NCBI RefSeq assembly: GCF_001522545.3
Contig: NC_031781.1
Span: 9,863,487-9,927,486, forward strand
Length of the DNA: 64,000 nt
Reading direction: 5' to 3'
From: Parus major
Taxonomy: Eukaryota; Chordata; Aves; Passeriformes; Paridae
Every line of letters begins with the position of its first letter. Within the stretch, counting starts at the first letter, position 1. The notes below the pieces were generated by a model. That model made no database searches. It was not told the origin of the DNA and saw only the letters and a program-made list of their open reading frames with translations. The translations under genes and the position numbers were made by a program. Positions 1 through 13,696 of this stretch are shown here, one piece after another.

Positions 1-3000
1 CCTAGGTCTTGCCTGGTTTCCTTCATGATGGTCTAAAATGAACACACAGACTCCATTCTAGATGAATACAGATGAGCATGATGGTCATAGGATGCAGCTT
101 TGTGGCTTTTTGTGGTCATTTAAGGCAACATACCCTGTCTGTTTCTGACAGCTGTGAGGTCATAGAAAGAGTTTCATAGTTTTTTTGCTTTCAGCACCCT
201 TGAATGATGTTTTCTCACACATCACTGTGCTATCATTTCCTATGGCAGGCTGCAAGAACGTTTTTTTGATAAGAGTTTTTCCTGACTTTTTTCAAATTAA
301 GCTTTATCATTGGCATAAGGCATCATCCCAGTAAATGCTATTTATTCTTAGACTGAGAACTCATTGGACCCACCCTTGGCAACCCCTTAAACAACAATAA
401 AATAAAGATCAGGGCAAGTAGTGCTCTGTTTCACTTGGGCATGGTTTTTGTTGACCTTTCTCCTCATTGTGTAACTTTTATCTTGATGTGCCCAAGACCA
501 GAATAACAAGAGAGGGCCTCCAGCTGAAAGGGGTGTTTTGAAAGATGTCTTATCTAAAATGGTGTTTTTTAAAAATAATATTAGCTTTTCTATTAGTGTA
601 AAATGTAGAAGAGGGAATTCATCCAGTATTGTTTCAATTATGACAACCTGACTAGATTTCATGAAGTATCTTTTTCAGTGACCATATCAAAAAAGAGACC
701 TCACCAATTAAACTTTTAAAGCAACTGAAACCAGTACTTAACAATGTAAATGGCTCCTTTTGTAGTGCCTCATGTTTTTGTTGGTGAAAGATTAAGTCTG
801 TGTAAAACCTGTTTAGAGTGAGGTAAAGCAGGAATAAAAGGGTATATGAAAGAAATCAGTGAAAAAACATAGACTAGGAGGACTAATCCAGATAACTTCT
901 TGCCTAAAAACTATCTGAATAATAGGTATGATCATTTCTTACTGCTTTTTACAGGGGTGATTTTGTGATTAATGGGCAGCTGAAATTACTACTGAAAAAC
1001 AGGATCTCCAAGGATAGCAGGGTTTAAAGAGATCTTTTCATTTTCAAAACTAGTAGAAAACATTTTTTGGGAACTGGCCAACAGTGTTTCCATCTCTATA
1101 TTTTATCATGTTTTGTATTTTAAACCAGGAAGTGTTTTGCCCTAATAGTTGACAGTACCTAAATCCTAGGGCTCAATATTATGAATTTCTTGTTGGCAAC
1201 TGTGTTCCTAACAGCACAAAAGCCATTCTGTTCTCACTTTCAGATTGCCTACAAAAGAAACAAATCCCTATTTCTATGATTTCAGGATTTTGTTTGGCTT
1301 ATATAATGAAGGACTGTTGACTAGCAATTTGGTTTTATGATTTAAACCACTAGCTCTTTGCAGATCACCCAAATCAATTGCTTCTATATGATCTGGAAAC
1401 GTCCCTCATTACTTGTTCATGTGAGATTGTCTTTTAACATCATCCTACCAGAAGCATGTTAGAGATCCTATATTAGACACAGTATAATGTGCTAAATAGT
1501 GCATTAAAATGACAGCATAAATGTTAGTTGGAAGCAGTATTCACTATTTCAGAACAAATTCAGTTTGGTTATTGCTGTTTGTCATTGAGTGAGTGCCACA
1601 ATTTGATCCCTCAGTTATTTGTCGCCCATCATTGGCACTGCTGCCAGTGGTTTGGCACAAAGCAAAGAGGTTCATCAGAACATTAGAGCATGTGGAAGTT
1701 CAGGAAATAAAATTCTCTGAAGTGTACATGCAGTCTCTCTGAAAGTTAGATGGTTTCAGTATGTAACTGAATCTTTGTCTTCTTATTGTGATATTAAAAA
1801 GTAATTTTATTTAATCTAGCACTATGATTGTATTAGGTCTGAGGGAGGAGTGTTCAGCTCTTGACATGCTGGTATGTATGTGCAAATCATCAGACGTCAT
1901 TGTTAACTTGGTGAAGGTTTGGCAATGCTCATACTGGTGCTCTTTCTGAGGATCTCAGGCAGGGAATGAAAATTTTAACTGCTGAAAAGTCTTGTTAGGA
2001 GCAGATGCTTTAGGACTATGCTGAACAGCATTGAACATGCTGGTAAGACAAGATGCATCAACAACTCTGTGTTAATAAAGCAAGCTTCCTCAAATACTCA
2101 ATCTTCCACCTTCATTTCATTAGTCTGAAGCAGGAGAGTTGTTTGCAGACAGCCAGATAAGTGAAATATCTTTGTTAAACTGCATACTAACAAGCATCTT
2201 AGTATATGGAACATAGTAATGAATTATTATCTGCCTGCAGAACAGCATTTCCTTGATATTTATTTTGCAGTCAATCAGGGTAATGTCCTAAGAGCTGGGA
2301 ATTTTAGATAATACCCCTTATGAAGTGTAAAAAAAAGGTCAAAACCAGAAAATGAATAGTGACGCATTTTAGACCCACCCTTGATAAGAAGGCTTTTGTG
2401 TATAAAATTCTCAGAAACTGGGCTGGGTGTTGAACTCCTGTTTGTAATCACATAAAGATTAGGCCCCATGGAGTGAGCAAACCTGCTTTGGTTAATGGAA
2501 CCTTTTCTGTACCGATTTCAATGTCGAAGGCATGAGACAAGTTTGAAATTCCACCAAGAGGCCTTCAAACAAGCTTTTCTGTGTATAACATAAAGACTTC
2601 TTCCAAAACATGATTAAGCTGTGCCAGACTGGATACTATAAGTGTAGTGGTGTGCTCTCAGTATACTATGAATAGTACCAATCATGTCACCTATAAAAAA
2701 GATTTAGCAGTAACGTAAAGCATGTGGAGACAAAAAAACCCAAAAATCCCAACATAGAAAACAGCTGCCAGCTGCCTAAGGTAAAAAAATAAATATTCCT
2801 AATTGTTCGGTATTCCTCTGTTATTTTCTAAAATTCCTCCTGAAGGCATTGATGTTCTCAGGCATACAATAACTGGAGGAGATACGAAAGTGACCACTAA
2901 GCCAATCTGATTAATGATGTGGGCTTTTCCTTATTTAATAGATCTCTGATTTTATCTGCTGGTTAAACTGATGTTAATGTGTATGTGGATTGTGTAATGC

Positions 3001-6000
3001 AAATGTAAAGTTATTGTAATTAAATAATACTGAAACTGTCAGCAAAGAGTTAACTGTGGCAGTTCTCTATTGTAAATTCAAGCGAACAAAATATTTCACT
3101 GAGTAGGAAGACAGACATTTTGATCAGAAGGTCATTGTTCTATTAATAAGGAACTAATAGGTTTTCCAAATGAATGACTTGTATTTTCAATTTGAGGAGA
3201 GGTGAGAGTATGAGGTGATAGAACTGTGGTTCAATTGAGAGTTTAATCTGTGTATCAAGAACCTTTGTCACTGAAACGACGGTGAATAGATGAATTCATT
3301 TACAAAGTGTAATGAGTTCCTATTGAGAATTGATTATCTTGGAACCTAGTTCTGAAACTGGAAACATATTTGACCCTTGAAATCAGTCTTTCTTTTTCTC
3401 CCTTCATACCACCAGAAACTAGATAAAACTTCATGAATTCAGCATGATGAAAGTTAGGATTTGTATTTTAAAATCTTTTTTTACACATTATAGTGCAAAC
3501 ATGGACGATGTTCTTATTCTCTCTTTTAGTTTTAGAACATATCTGAATTCTGACTTCAGCTCTTCTTGACCTTTAGTTAAGTAAATATATGTGGTGGTTT
3601 GTGCTTTTGAGGGATGGAAGGCATTGTTACACCCTAATGTGGTTGAGCACCTGGAGATGTAAAGAGAAAATACAAGGGTGATCTTGGAATTTAAGGCAGA
3701 GAACAACAGTGAGAGGATAAAAGCCCCAGGTACTGACAGGAAGAAGAAGAAAATCATGGGAGGAACAGTGTCTGTCATGGAGAGGGACATTCAGAATAAC
3801 AAAATGGCAAGGGAGATTATAAGACTGGATTTTGTTATGTGAATTATGAGGCAAACAACCTGAGCTGTTGCATCAAATTAGTATATTCCTAGAAAGTAGG
3901 TAGTATTAATAAAGTAGGAATTTTTGGGTTTGAGTATTAATTTATTTTCTGTCTGTCAGTTCATATCCTTGCTTTCTCTTTTTTTCTCTTGTGGCAATTC
4001 TGCATTGAAGGGGAGCTGTAGCTGCAATTGCTGTGAATTCTTTATAATCTGTTAAATGCTTTAAAATTGGTTAATCTTAAAATGACAACCCTCTAAAATC
4101 TAGATTTCTTTCATTGTTAAAGTAGTTTTCTAAAATAATCTTGTGCATAGATCTTTTAATATCTTCAGTTTTCCCTGAAAATTGTGGGTTTTGCTCACAG
4201 AAATTCAATCTGGATGACAGGTGAGACTGAGTTTCAGTATTGATTGCAAATATTCTTTCTAATTGTAGGATAGAATACTCCTCAGTTCTTCAGTTTTTCC
4301 AAGATTCTGTAAAAAAATTGAATGAAATTTTTATATTTATGCATATGTGGCTGCTTATGCAGTTTGTGCTTGTTGATTTTTAAAGGTTCAACATTGCATA
4401 AGTGATTAATTTCACTTGGTATGTAAGCATCCAAACTTCAGAGCTCTTCCAAAATATTCTCTGAAGGAATACCTTAGACTTCAGAACTGGTAAAAATGTC
4501 ATTAATCCTGTATTTGCCAAATGAATGGGATGCATTTCCAGATGTGTAATAGGTTTAGGAAATCCAAGTGTTTGATTTTTCAAAGCAGGTTAAATTGTAT
4601 GGATGAATAGTCAGCCTGTGTAACCTAGGAAAGTCACTATGCCAGTTCTTCAAGTCCTGTTTTTCACTTGTGTCCTGAATCACCACCTCAGTATCATGTC
4701 CTCTGTCCTGATAGTTCTGAAGTCCATATAGAATAAATCCAGTACTTTCAATTCTCTTGGAGTTTGCATGTAAATGTGAACAGCTTTGATCTAACTGGGA
4801 AGGAATAGGAAACTGTGTGGTTGCTTGACCGTGCTTTGTGATAAATGAAACTGGTGATAATCTGCCCTACTAAATCTGTCCCAGTTAAAAATGTAAACAC
4901 TGTAGCTGCTTTCAAAGAGGAAGAAAAATCAAGCAAACAAAAAATGTACAAAAACATCTCCAAAAAGCCCTAACCAAAAATGAAAAACCACAACAAAAAA
5001 GGCTCTAATTACAGCTGGTGGTTCAAGAAAAGAATAAAGATATCCTTGCATCCATTATATCACTGAAATTATTGATTAATTTCAAGTTAATTTATTTATG
5101 ATAAGTGTTCAAAAATAGGTCTGCTTTTCCTCGGTGATTGGCATGATAGCTAAGCAATTGGCATGAAGTTAGTGTTTGAAGCAATCCATTCCAGCTGCCC
5201 TGGGGATCACGCCCATTATGATGACCATTCCTTTCACTATTTTATCCTTGTAGCTACTCCCTCAGTGGCCTGCCAGACCCTGTTTCACCATGTTTTGAAA
5301 TCTTCCTTTGTCAGCCTAATAGAAAGTTTCCATTGAGAGGAGCAGAACCTGAAATCTAAGAGGATATGAGCATTGGAGCAGTAAATCCTATGCTGTTGTG
5401 TGCAGTTTTATAAGCATCTCTGGCACAGATCACTTTATTAAAGCAACATCTGCTACAAGCACAGCACTTGGATTAGGGATGAAAGCCATTTGCAGCCAAA
5501 TGAACTCTTAAAAATAGAAGATATTTAACTTTGACAAGGATTAATGTTTTATTAGCTTGCTAAATTCTTAAGGTTTACAGCAGCACTTTCTGTGGATATG
5601 GATTCATCTGATATGGATGCTCTTTATATTTAGTCTAATGTAAGTGTGATCTGCATCACCAGTTTTCTCAGCTTGCCTTCTGAGATTGATTGGTCTTATA
5701 TCTGTCTGTTCTCTGTCACGAAAAATCATGAGGGTTAGGGATATGACGGCAGTGTTTTCCCATTAGGGAAGCACTTAAAAAATATCATCTGGGAGGTCTG
5801 TCTCTTCAGACACTTCAGATCTACTGCCATTGGAATATCTATATCCAAGCACAACAAGCTTTCATTCAAGCCTTTTCAGTGTCATTGCTGTTTTTCTTCA
5901 GCCACAGTACCCATACTTTACTAACTTGAAGTATGGATGGTTTGGCCGTTTCCATAACTTCAATTAGCTCCTCATTCACACCATTCCAAACTTGTAGGAC

Positions 6001-9000
6001 ATAGCAGCTGATGCCAGTGGCAACATCTGCCTATTGACTAGAGCAAGCAACTTATTTTGGGGGTTTTTCTGGTCCAGCATCTACTCCTGTAGCTTTTTTT
6101 TTATTTCCTTTGCCTAGTCAGAAGATGTTCAGATCTGTTTCTCAAAGCTTCACTCAAATAAGTAGACTTTGTAAGTGCTGGGGGAAACTTTTACCTAAGT
6201 GAAGAGAAAAAAAAAAATAAAAATCACTCCTATAAGTGCAAGAAATGCAAGCTGCCATGCATTCAATACACTACAAGAAACCTTATGATTCATATTGCCT
6301 ATTCATAGTGTTTTGATTAAGTGTGTTGGTTCATACAGTGAAGAATATGTAATTTAAAGACAAATCACTGGCATGTTTAAAAGTGATGTGTTACAGTTAA
6401 CTCTTGCATTGACAGTATGTTGCTATTTAAAAGCCCCACCTGAGATAGAAAGGTAGAAAGGTCAGAAAATAATAAGCAGTCTCTGCTCTGGAAAGCTTAT
6501 ATTTAAACACAGAAGACAGCTGAAAATTTTGAAAGAATTCTTAATGCAGAAAGCTGAAGTACTGTGCTGTTTAGAGAATCTGTCAACAAGTACAGACAGA
6601 ACAATAATTCAGTCCTTTCTGACATTTTTCCCAAACCTATTCAAAGATATCCATGCAGAACTGGTAGGAGATGCTTCTTCTTTTTACTGCTCATCCATTT
6701 GCAACCAGCAAGGCACAGATCTTTCCTCAGTGACCCAATATCCATTCTTGCTCAAGAGATGTCTACCAAATACAAATTATTTTTTTTTTTTTTTTGTGGG
6801 CTTCTGAATTAATGTATTGTTAACATGGGGCTTTGGACACATTTTTTTCAAATTCACTGTTTTCATATCCTCATCTATTAAGTGGTTGAGCTTCAACCAA
6901 CATCTCAGTTTTCTGAGAGTTTTTCATGTTTTAATAATTTTGCTCACATTTTGTGATACCTGGAGTCAAAACTCTTTTTTTGATTTTATTTTAATTGAAG
7001 GACAACTCTTAATGAAAAGATTGAGAAAAAGCTGTTTCTATCTTCAGTATTTGTTTACTGATCTTCCCTTTCCACTCAAAATACATACAATAGTATGAAA
7101 TTTGTGAGACACATTTATTTTCCTCCTTTAGAGTGGGTTTTGTGAGTGATCTTGGGCAGGACATTTAAGCACTCTGTGTGTCTTCCCCCCTCCCAAATGC
7201 ATGTTATGTCATTTCTACCTTGTGGAACCTGTTATTTCACATAACTAGTAGTTAGATACTATAGTAACGGGCTATATAAAGTAAGTAGGGTACTTAAATT
7301 TAATATGGAATGGCTCGTGCAAAGGCAAAGCTGTCGGACTCAAAGAAATATGTCAGGACTGTAGATGGTTCCTTGGTGTTCTCCTGCTCCCTTATCTGAC
7401 AAATTTCTTTTGCCTTGAAAAACTTCTTGTTTTGATTACTTAAAATTTTCTCAGAGGCTTAATTATTATTTCCCCATTAATCCAAGCCTAGAGTGCAATT
7501 TAGTATCTGTTCACAAGTACTTCTCTCTGGTTTTCATGCCATTTGTGCTCTATTTTTCCATTGTCCTTCCAGGTTTTTCGAATGCTGTCTGTAAGATAAT
7601 CTTAACAGTAGAAGAATCCTAAAAAACTAAAAATGCTCAATCTTTGAAATATGTACTTAAATATGGACACTTCCCAGTCCCACCCCCCAGCATCACTGTG
7701 ATAGAATGTTGTGTAAGCAATGGCTGTCTAGGGTTTAGGTTTGTAATATTAACAACATGCATCTAAAATAGTTAATATCCCAGCTGCACAAAAATGAAGA
7801 TGTTTCCTTAAGAGCTTTTGTCCACCCCAGACCCAAGAGGAGTGATTTCTTCATAGCATGTATGTTTTTGTATGATCTCTCTGATGCAATTTGATTGATT
7901 GCTCTTACAGAGTAGAAGTGCTGCAGATACTATGGAGTCAGTAATATATTAGTAATGTATTAGACCTCAGAATGTTTGAAACCAAGAAACACAAATGCTA
8001 TAACATTCTAGATTAATTTTACTTTAGTATTTAAGACATTCAATGTAGATGTATCTCAGTCCTGTATGTCTATAGCTCTAACTCTTTATAACTCAGCTAT
8101 CTGTTCTTGAACACTGTACTAGAATGTGTTATGGATGAAGTCTGCATGTATTATCTTGATAGTTTTGGATTCAGAGCATACATACGTGCATAAAGTCTTT
8201 TGAATTAGTTACAAAAAGTGCTTTAAATCTTTTGCAAACACTGTTCCACTGGCAAAATATAGACAAGGGTAAAAAGTAATACTAATGAGAAAGAAGAGTG
8301 TATTTTCATTTTGAAGGAGATTTGTTTTTTGCAGTGGTTGAGAGCTAGCCATTGGTTCCAATTATGTGGAAATTTCAGTATAAGGAATGTCTCAATTACC
8401 AAGATAATTTGATAAAATGTCTGCTGTGTGACTATAGAAGAAAAATAGTTGCCTCTCCTCATTTCAGGAAGAGGGAGTTGAGTTAAATGCCACCTATAGA
8501 ATTTCAATCCATCATCTACTTTTGTATCAATTTATTTTGGGTAAATTGTAATTTAAGACAGTATTTATCATATCTCCCCCTCTTTCTGCCAGGTATGCTA
8601 TGCTAAGATATTAATTGTTATTTGATATACTAGTGGATTGATCATACATGAGATTATTACATCAGTCATTATGTCAAGCAAGGCATTAATACCAAAACAT
8701 TTCTAATAATTTATCAGTTAAATAATGAAAAAAAGACTGTCTAAATTGACAACCTAAAGAATTTTTTTCAAATAAATTTAGGTGTGTCAAAAGAGCTACC
8801 CTGATCTGGTGCCTCAAAGTATCAAACTATATTTACATGTATCTTGTAGTAATATTTTATATTTATAAAATGTTACAGAATTCCTTGGATTCCTTGTTTA
8901 TTGAGAACAGTGGTTTCTCAAGGCAAATGATAACACTTCATGCTTATGTAAGGCACAGGATTTTGGCTGTGCAAAGCTGATTAATAATGTATAGTTTTAT

Positions 9001-12000
9001 GAGCAATATAAATAAATGTTAATTCTGTCAAATGTCATAGGAATAGTTGTCATTCCTGGGAGAAGGATCATGCTTTCTGTATTTCTTCTTTTGCCCTCAC
9101 AAAATTCCGATGCAAGACTGGGCTTACCATAGCTTGTAAAGCATAGCAGAGTTCTTTATCGATGTCAAATGGTAATACATTTGCTTTGATGGGAAAAAAA
9201 ATGATAGACTTCTTTGACTTGTAGAATTTTGCTTCATTATGTACTTCAGTGATTGCCATTATTGAAGGCCCTCAGGCAGACACATACTCATGAAGAAGCA
9301 ACATGTGAACTGTTCCGCTGTTTGGCAGATTTCAGTCCATTTACTCTTCTGTTATATTCATAGCTCCTCTTTTAAATGAGTAGCTATTTCTGGAACATAT
9401 GCAACCATAAAGTTTTTAAATAATAGCATGGCTCTTATTATCTGAAAACAGTTCTAGTTCACAAGTAATAACTTCCTTCATGTGGCAAACATAACCATGA
9501 AAAGCATGAAAACTACAAAAAAAGCATTTTTAATACAGGTTGTTCTGGTGATCAGCCGTAACAGGGAAAATTTATGAATGCCTTTTTATGGTGTGTTGTT
9601 CACAAAGATAGAAGCATTACACTGTATTTCATAGGTATTGACTTTAATCTGTATTAAGCCTTTTTTCTTTATTTTGTAAATTCTTTTCTGTTTCAGGGAG
9701 AAGTATATCAAAGTCCTCAGGTAGCTAAGAAAAATAGAATGAATCCTCAATAAGCATTGGATGTGTTGAATAATTAAATTAGCTGGCCTGTGAGCTACTG
9801 AGCCTCAGCTCTGTAATCCATGGAAGCCCAAGTTAAGAGCTTCATGGCATCGGGACAAACTCTTGGTTGTCTAGTCTGACATTGAAATCTTAATGTGGAT
9901 TAACATTAGAAGCTTCAATAGGATTCCGTTTTCTGAACCAACTTATTGCTTGAAGTACACTACTCAAAATTACAGATAAAACCAGGTCTTAGTCAATGTG
10001 ATTGATGAAATGAGCATTCAGTGGTTAAATATATATAAATAAAATAATACATAGTATTGTTTAACTTTTTTGTAGTCTTTACTCTCTAGATTATGGACAC
10101 CTCTTCAATAAGGGTTTTTTTTCAGAATTTAGTAATAGACAAGTTTATATCTTTTTCTGGTCTCTGGCTTGTAGTTTCTGTTATTTTAGAATATTTTTTT
10201 CTTCTGGTTAATGTTTACTTCATCTGTGCAGGAGTACAAGATGGTCTATGAAGTCAACATCATTATAAGTGACCAGAATTAGATATCATGTAAGCGTTTG
10301 CTCATTGTGAATTATTTTGTTCCTTGGCTCTGAGATAACTTCTCTCAGCAATTTCTGGTAGTTTCATATTGCATTAGCATCTGATTTGGAGCCTGCAGAG
10401 TATGACTGAGCTGTGTGATTACTTCAGCACACTGTTAGAACTGGAGAGAGCAAGCAGCATGCTAAGAACCTGTGTTTTGAGCTGGTGCTAGGAGACATAG
10501 GTCTGGGGTAATGATCTTCAGCTGAATTGTTAAAATACCATACAGTTCAAATGAAATTTAAGTATAAACAATCTAGTGAGGTTAAAAGTTCTTACAAGAA
10601 CTGATTGAAATTGTGTAGTCTTTGTTCTATCATCACAGATTTGACTACCATGTCTCTGAATGAGAAAAAAAATGAGGAAGATTCAAGAACTAGAAACTTA
10701 AAAACAGTGGGAAGGAAGCCTGTTACAGAGGGCAGTGTGGCATCTTGATTGAATTTTGTAGCCTTGTAAGTAGCCTTGTCCTCGACCTCGGAGGACCTTT
10801 CTGAAGGTACACAGGCAGAAGGTGTGACTTGCAGCGTAGGTTGGAGCTGTAAAAGGATGGTTGGATGAAATTGGATGGTTCAGGAAATAGTGATCAGTGG
10901 ACCCTTTTGCAGATGAATTGTTTCTCCCTGATAGTTTAGACGCATTCCCTTGATGTCTTATGCTTGCTAATAGCAAAATAATGGCTTGAATAATGAGTTG
11001 ATCTAAATTATATAGAAGGGAAGCCCCAGAAGAGAATTTGGCTTAGCACCTTCCAAAATTGAGAAGGGAGCAGTATGGAATAAATAGCTTATGTAACAAT
11101 AAGTCTTGTAATTATACACTTGTTTCAGCAGATGGATGTGCTATTTTGGGACTGAATAACAACTGAACATTAACTCTAGTAACTTGCTTTTTCAGTGATG
11201 GCAATCTGGACAAATGTGCTGCAACTCCAAGAAGCTAATGCAGCTGGTGGAGGCGGATCTCTGCAGGCTGGCAGCCTGCTGTGCTCCAAACCTACACCTT
11301 TAGGGATGACTCACTTTTTGTTCCTGCTCATGCTCAAAGCCCAAGGCAAAGCATTGATCTGATCATGTAGTAGGAGTGGACAGAGTAGGTTCTTTCTGTT
11401 TTATCTGTACATCTAAAATACCAGACAAATGATCAAATATTAGAAAATCCGCCCATGTGTAAGTGTTGGGAGGAAAGCCTACGCACACTTAGGAATATCT
11501 TGTTGTATGATAAACCTAGCAGGAATGACTTTATCCAGTTCCACTCACATCATCACCCTATATATGTCTTAGTACTTCTCTGTAAGAGATCAAATTTTCT
11601 AGCCTTATTACAGCTCAATATGGGGAAATCATTGCAGATAGTTAACTACCCACAATTTACCTCAATTTTATACTGTGATTTCATTCACTGTGTAGACCCT
11701 ATATGATATGAGCGTTTTCTCTGGTGGTTTTTTTGTGTTCTGTATTTATTAAAAAGTTAGTGTCTCTTCATGTAAGTTAAGAAATATACAATTTTACTGC
11801 TTTTTCTAGGTAACACAGTTAAATAAAAACCTGGTTTAAAATTATCTGTCCCTTTCAGTTTAGGTTTTCAAAGACGGCATTTAAACACATTAAGAAAGCA
11901 GTCCTAAAAGGTATTTTATTATTATATTCATCATCCTCCTCCTCATCATCATCATCCTGATATCTGAATTTTAATTCTGAGATACATACTTCAGATTTGT

Positions 12001-12689
12001 TAAAATACCTTAGGGTCTCTGTTTTATATTTCAGGATTTTTTCATTATATGCAGCTCTTAGAAATGAGAATCCATTTATCATTATCAAATATTTTGTAAG
12101 TGTTACACTGGCAGATACTTGAGGACTGTCTTTAATTTCGCCTTGATTTTATTTTTTTTTTCTTCATACACAAATGACTTATCTTTTATTTCTTGGTCTG
12201 TTTGCATTGAAAAGTAGAGTTAAACTACAGAAACACAAAAAGACTACATAAAAAGAAAACACATTTCACCCTTCTGTTTATTGAATATTATATGAGAAGA
12301 GTGTTCAATATTTAATGTGTTAAATTGCTTTGACAGTATCTGCTTCTAGGATCTCCTTGCAGGTGTATTTTGCTTGTGTGCTTAACTGGCTCTGTAATTA
12401 GAGCACTTTGAAGCTTGTTCCGTACTCAGAGCTGCTTTTATTTGGGTAGGGAAGACAAAACTGTCATAACATGTGGTTCATGATTACTTTCCATGTGCAG
12501 AAAAGCGCTTTGAAAAAATACTTCTCAGAATTCCTCAATAGGCTGTATCCTCTTCTTGTTATTCTGTTGGGAAAATAATAGCATAGCTCAAGATCTGAAG
12601 GAAGTGTGCAGGTGATTTTATTTATTGAGATTGATTTTTTGGATTCTAGAAAAACTTTTTATATGCTTTCTCACAGTATTCTTCTGGGA
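1..12689. other. AT-rich non-coding stretch, no gene seen
   Basis: I see no coding region, RNA gene or recognisable retrotransposon here. Open frames are all short (about 100 codons or fewer), many begin at non-ATG codons, and none gives a recognisable protein. The DNA is AT-rich with scattered homopolymer runs (for example a T-run near 6779-6795) and no long tandem array. A purine-rich block at about 3640-3800 and a slightly GC-richer patch at 11210-11320 stand out only mildly. The stretch fits an intergenic desert or a large intron; the sequence does not say which. Confidence 0.7.
11927..11957. repeat. Short imperfect (CAT/CCT)n trinucleotide tract
   Basis: An irregular run of ATT, CAT and CCT triplets. 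On the minus strand it reads as a string of Asp and Glu codons inside a short open frame. The acidic run is explained by the microsatellite and is no evidence for a protein. Confidence 0.6.
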
Positions 12690-13696
12690 ATAAAATGTCA
12701 CACATTGAGTAGACAATTTTCTGATGGGTTGGGCTCAGTGTTACAGTAAATGGTGTTACATAGGGCTGGTGGCCAGTCACCCGTGGGGCTCCACAGGCTC
12801 AGTTGTTTATAGATTATCTGGATACAAGAATTGAATGTGCATTGACTAATGTGCATTGAGTTTGACAATAGTACTAAAGTAGGAGGAGCTGTGGACTGCC
12901 TTGTGGATGGAGAAGCCTTACAGAGATCTGAATAGACTAAGAGCTGGACTTCAGGCAACTCCATAAACTCTCAGTTTAACGAGAGCAAGTGAGAGATTCT
13001 ATACCTGGGATGGAGTAGTCTTTGTTACACATACAAGGTGGGGGCTGAGAGGCTGGAGAGCCACCCAGTGGAAAGAGATCTGGGAGCTCTGGTGGGAAGT
13101 TGAGTATGAGTCAGCAGTGTGCCCTGGCAGCCACAGGGCTGACTATATCCTGGGTTCATCAGGCACAGCATCACTGGCTGCTTGAGGGAGGTGGTCGTTC
13201 TGCTCTACTCTGTGCTTGTGTGGCCTCACCTCCAGTACAGTTTTGGGTGCCTCAGTATCAGAAGGGCATCTACAAAGAGTGTGTCCAGAGGAGGAGTGTG
13301 ACAAAGATGGTGGAATGTGTTAAGGGCCAGATACATGAATAGCAGCTGAAGTCACTTGGTCTCTTCAGCTTGGAGAAGAAAAGGCTGAGGGGTGACTTAA
13401 TCCCAGTCTACAACTTCGTCAAGGGGGACAAAGTAGTTGCTGATCTCCTTTGTCTGGTAATCAGTGATAGGTCACAGGGAAATGGAATGAAACTATATCA
13501 GGATAAGTTCAGACAGGACAGTAGATTGTGCTCCTTCAGTGAGAGGGTGGAGAGAGTCACTGGAAGATGTTCCACAGGGAAGTGGTTGTGGTCTTAGTCA
13601 TGTGATTTAGTTTTAAGTATTCCCATGAGAAAAAGGGAGTTGGACTCAGTGATCCTTATGGGTCTCTTCCAATTTGAGATATTCTGTGCTTCTGTG
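12690..13696 (+). mobile_element. CR1 LINE remnant, 5'-truncated, old
   Basis: This is the 3' part of a CR1 non-LTR retrotransposon: the C-terminal part of the ORF2 reverse transcriptase region followed by the 3' UTR. Recognisable CR1 segments appear in order: a GGCCAGTCACC-type segment near 12770, a GGAGGAGCTGTGGA segment near 12884, GAGAGGCTGGAGAGC near 13046, GTGCCCTGGCAGCCA near 13119, TGTGGCCTCACCTCCAGTAC near 13219, CTTCAGCTTGGAGAAGA near 13364, and the 3' end GGGTCTCTTCCAATT...TTCTGTGCTTCTGTGAT near 13660-13696. Frameshifts and stops break the reverse transcriptase frame, and a 14-bp-period duplication (12834-12859) lies in it. The copy is clearly dead and quite diverged. The 5' limit is approximate because similarity fades. 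Truncation at the 5' end is normal for CR1. Confidence 0.92.

Noticed and set aside
11855..12088. Acidic Asp/Glu run in a minus-strand frame
   Set aside because: It is a CAT/CCT trinucleotide tract read on the other strand.
12698..13597. Open frames inside the CR1 copy
   Set aside because: They are fragments or shadows of a decayed CR1 reverse transcriptase region, not separate genes.
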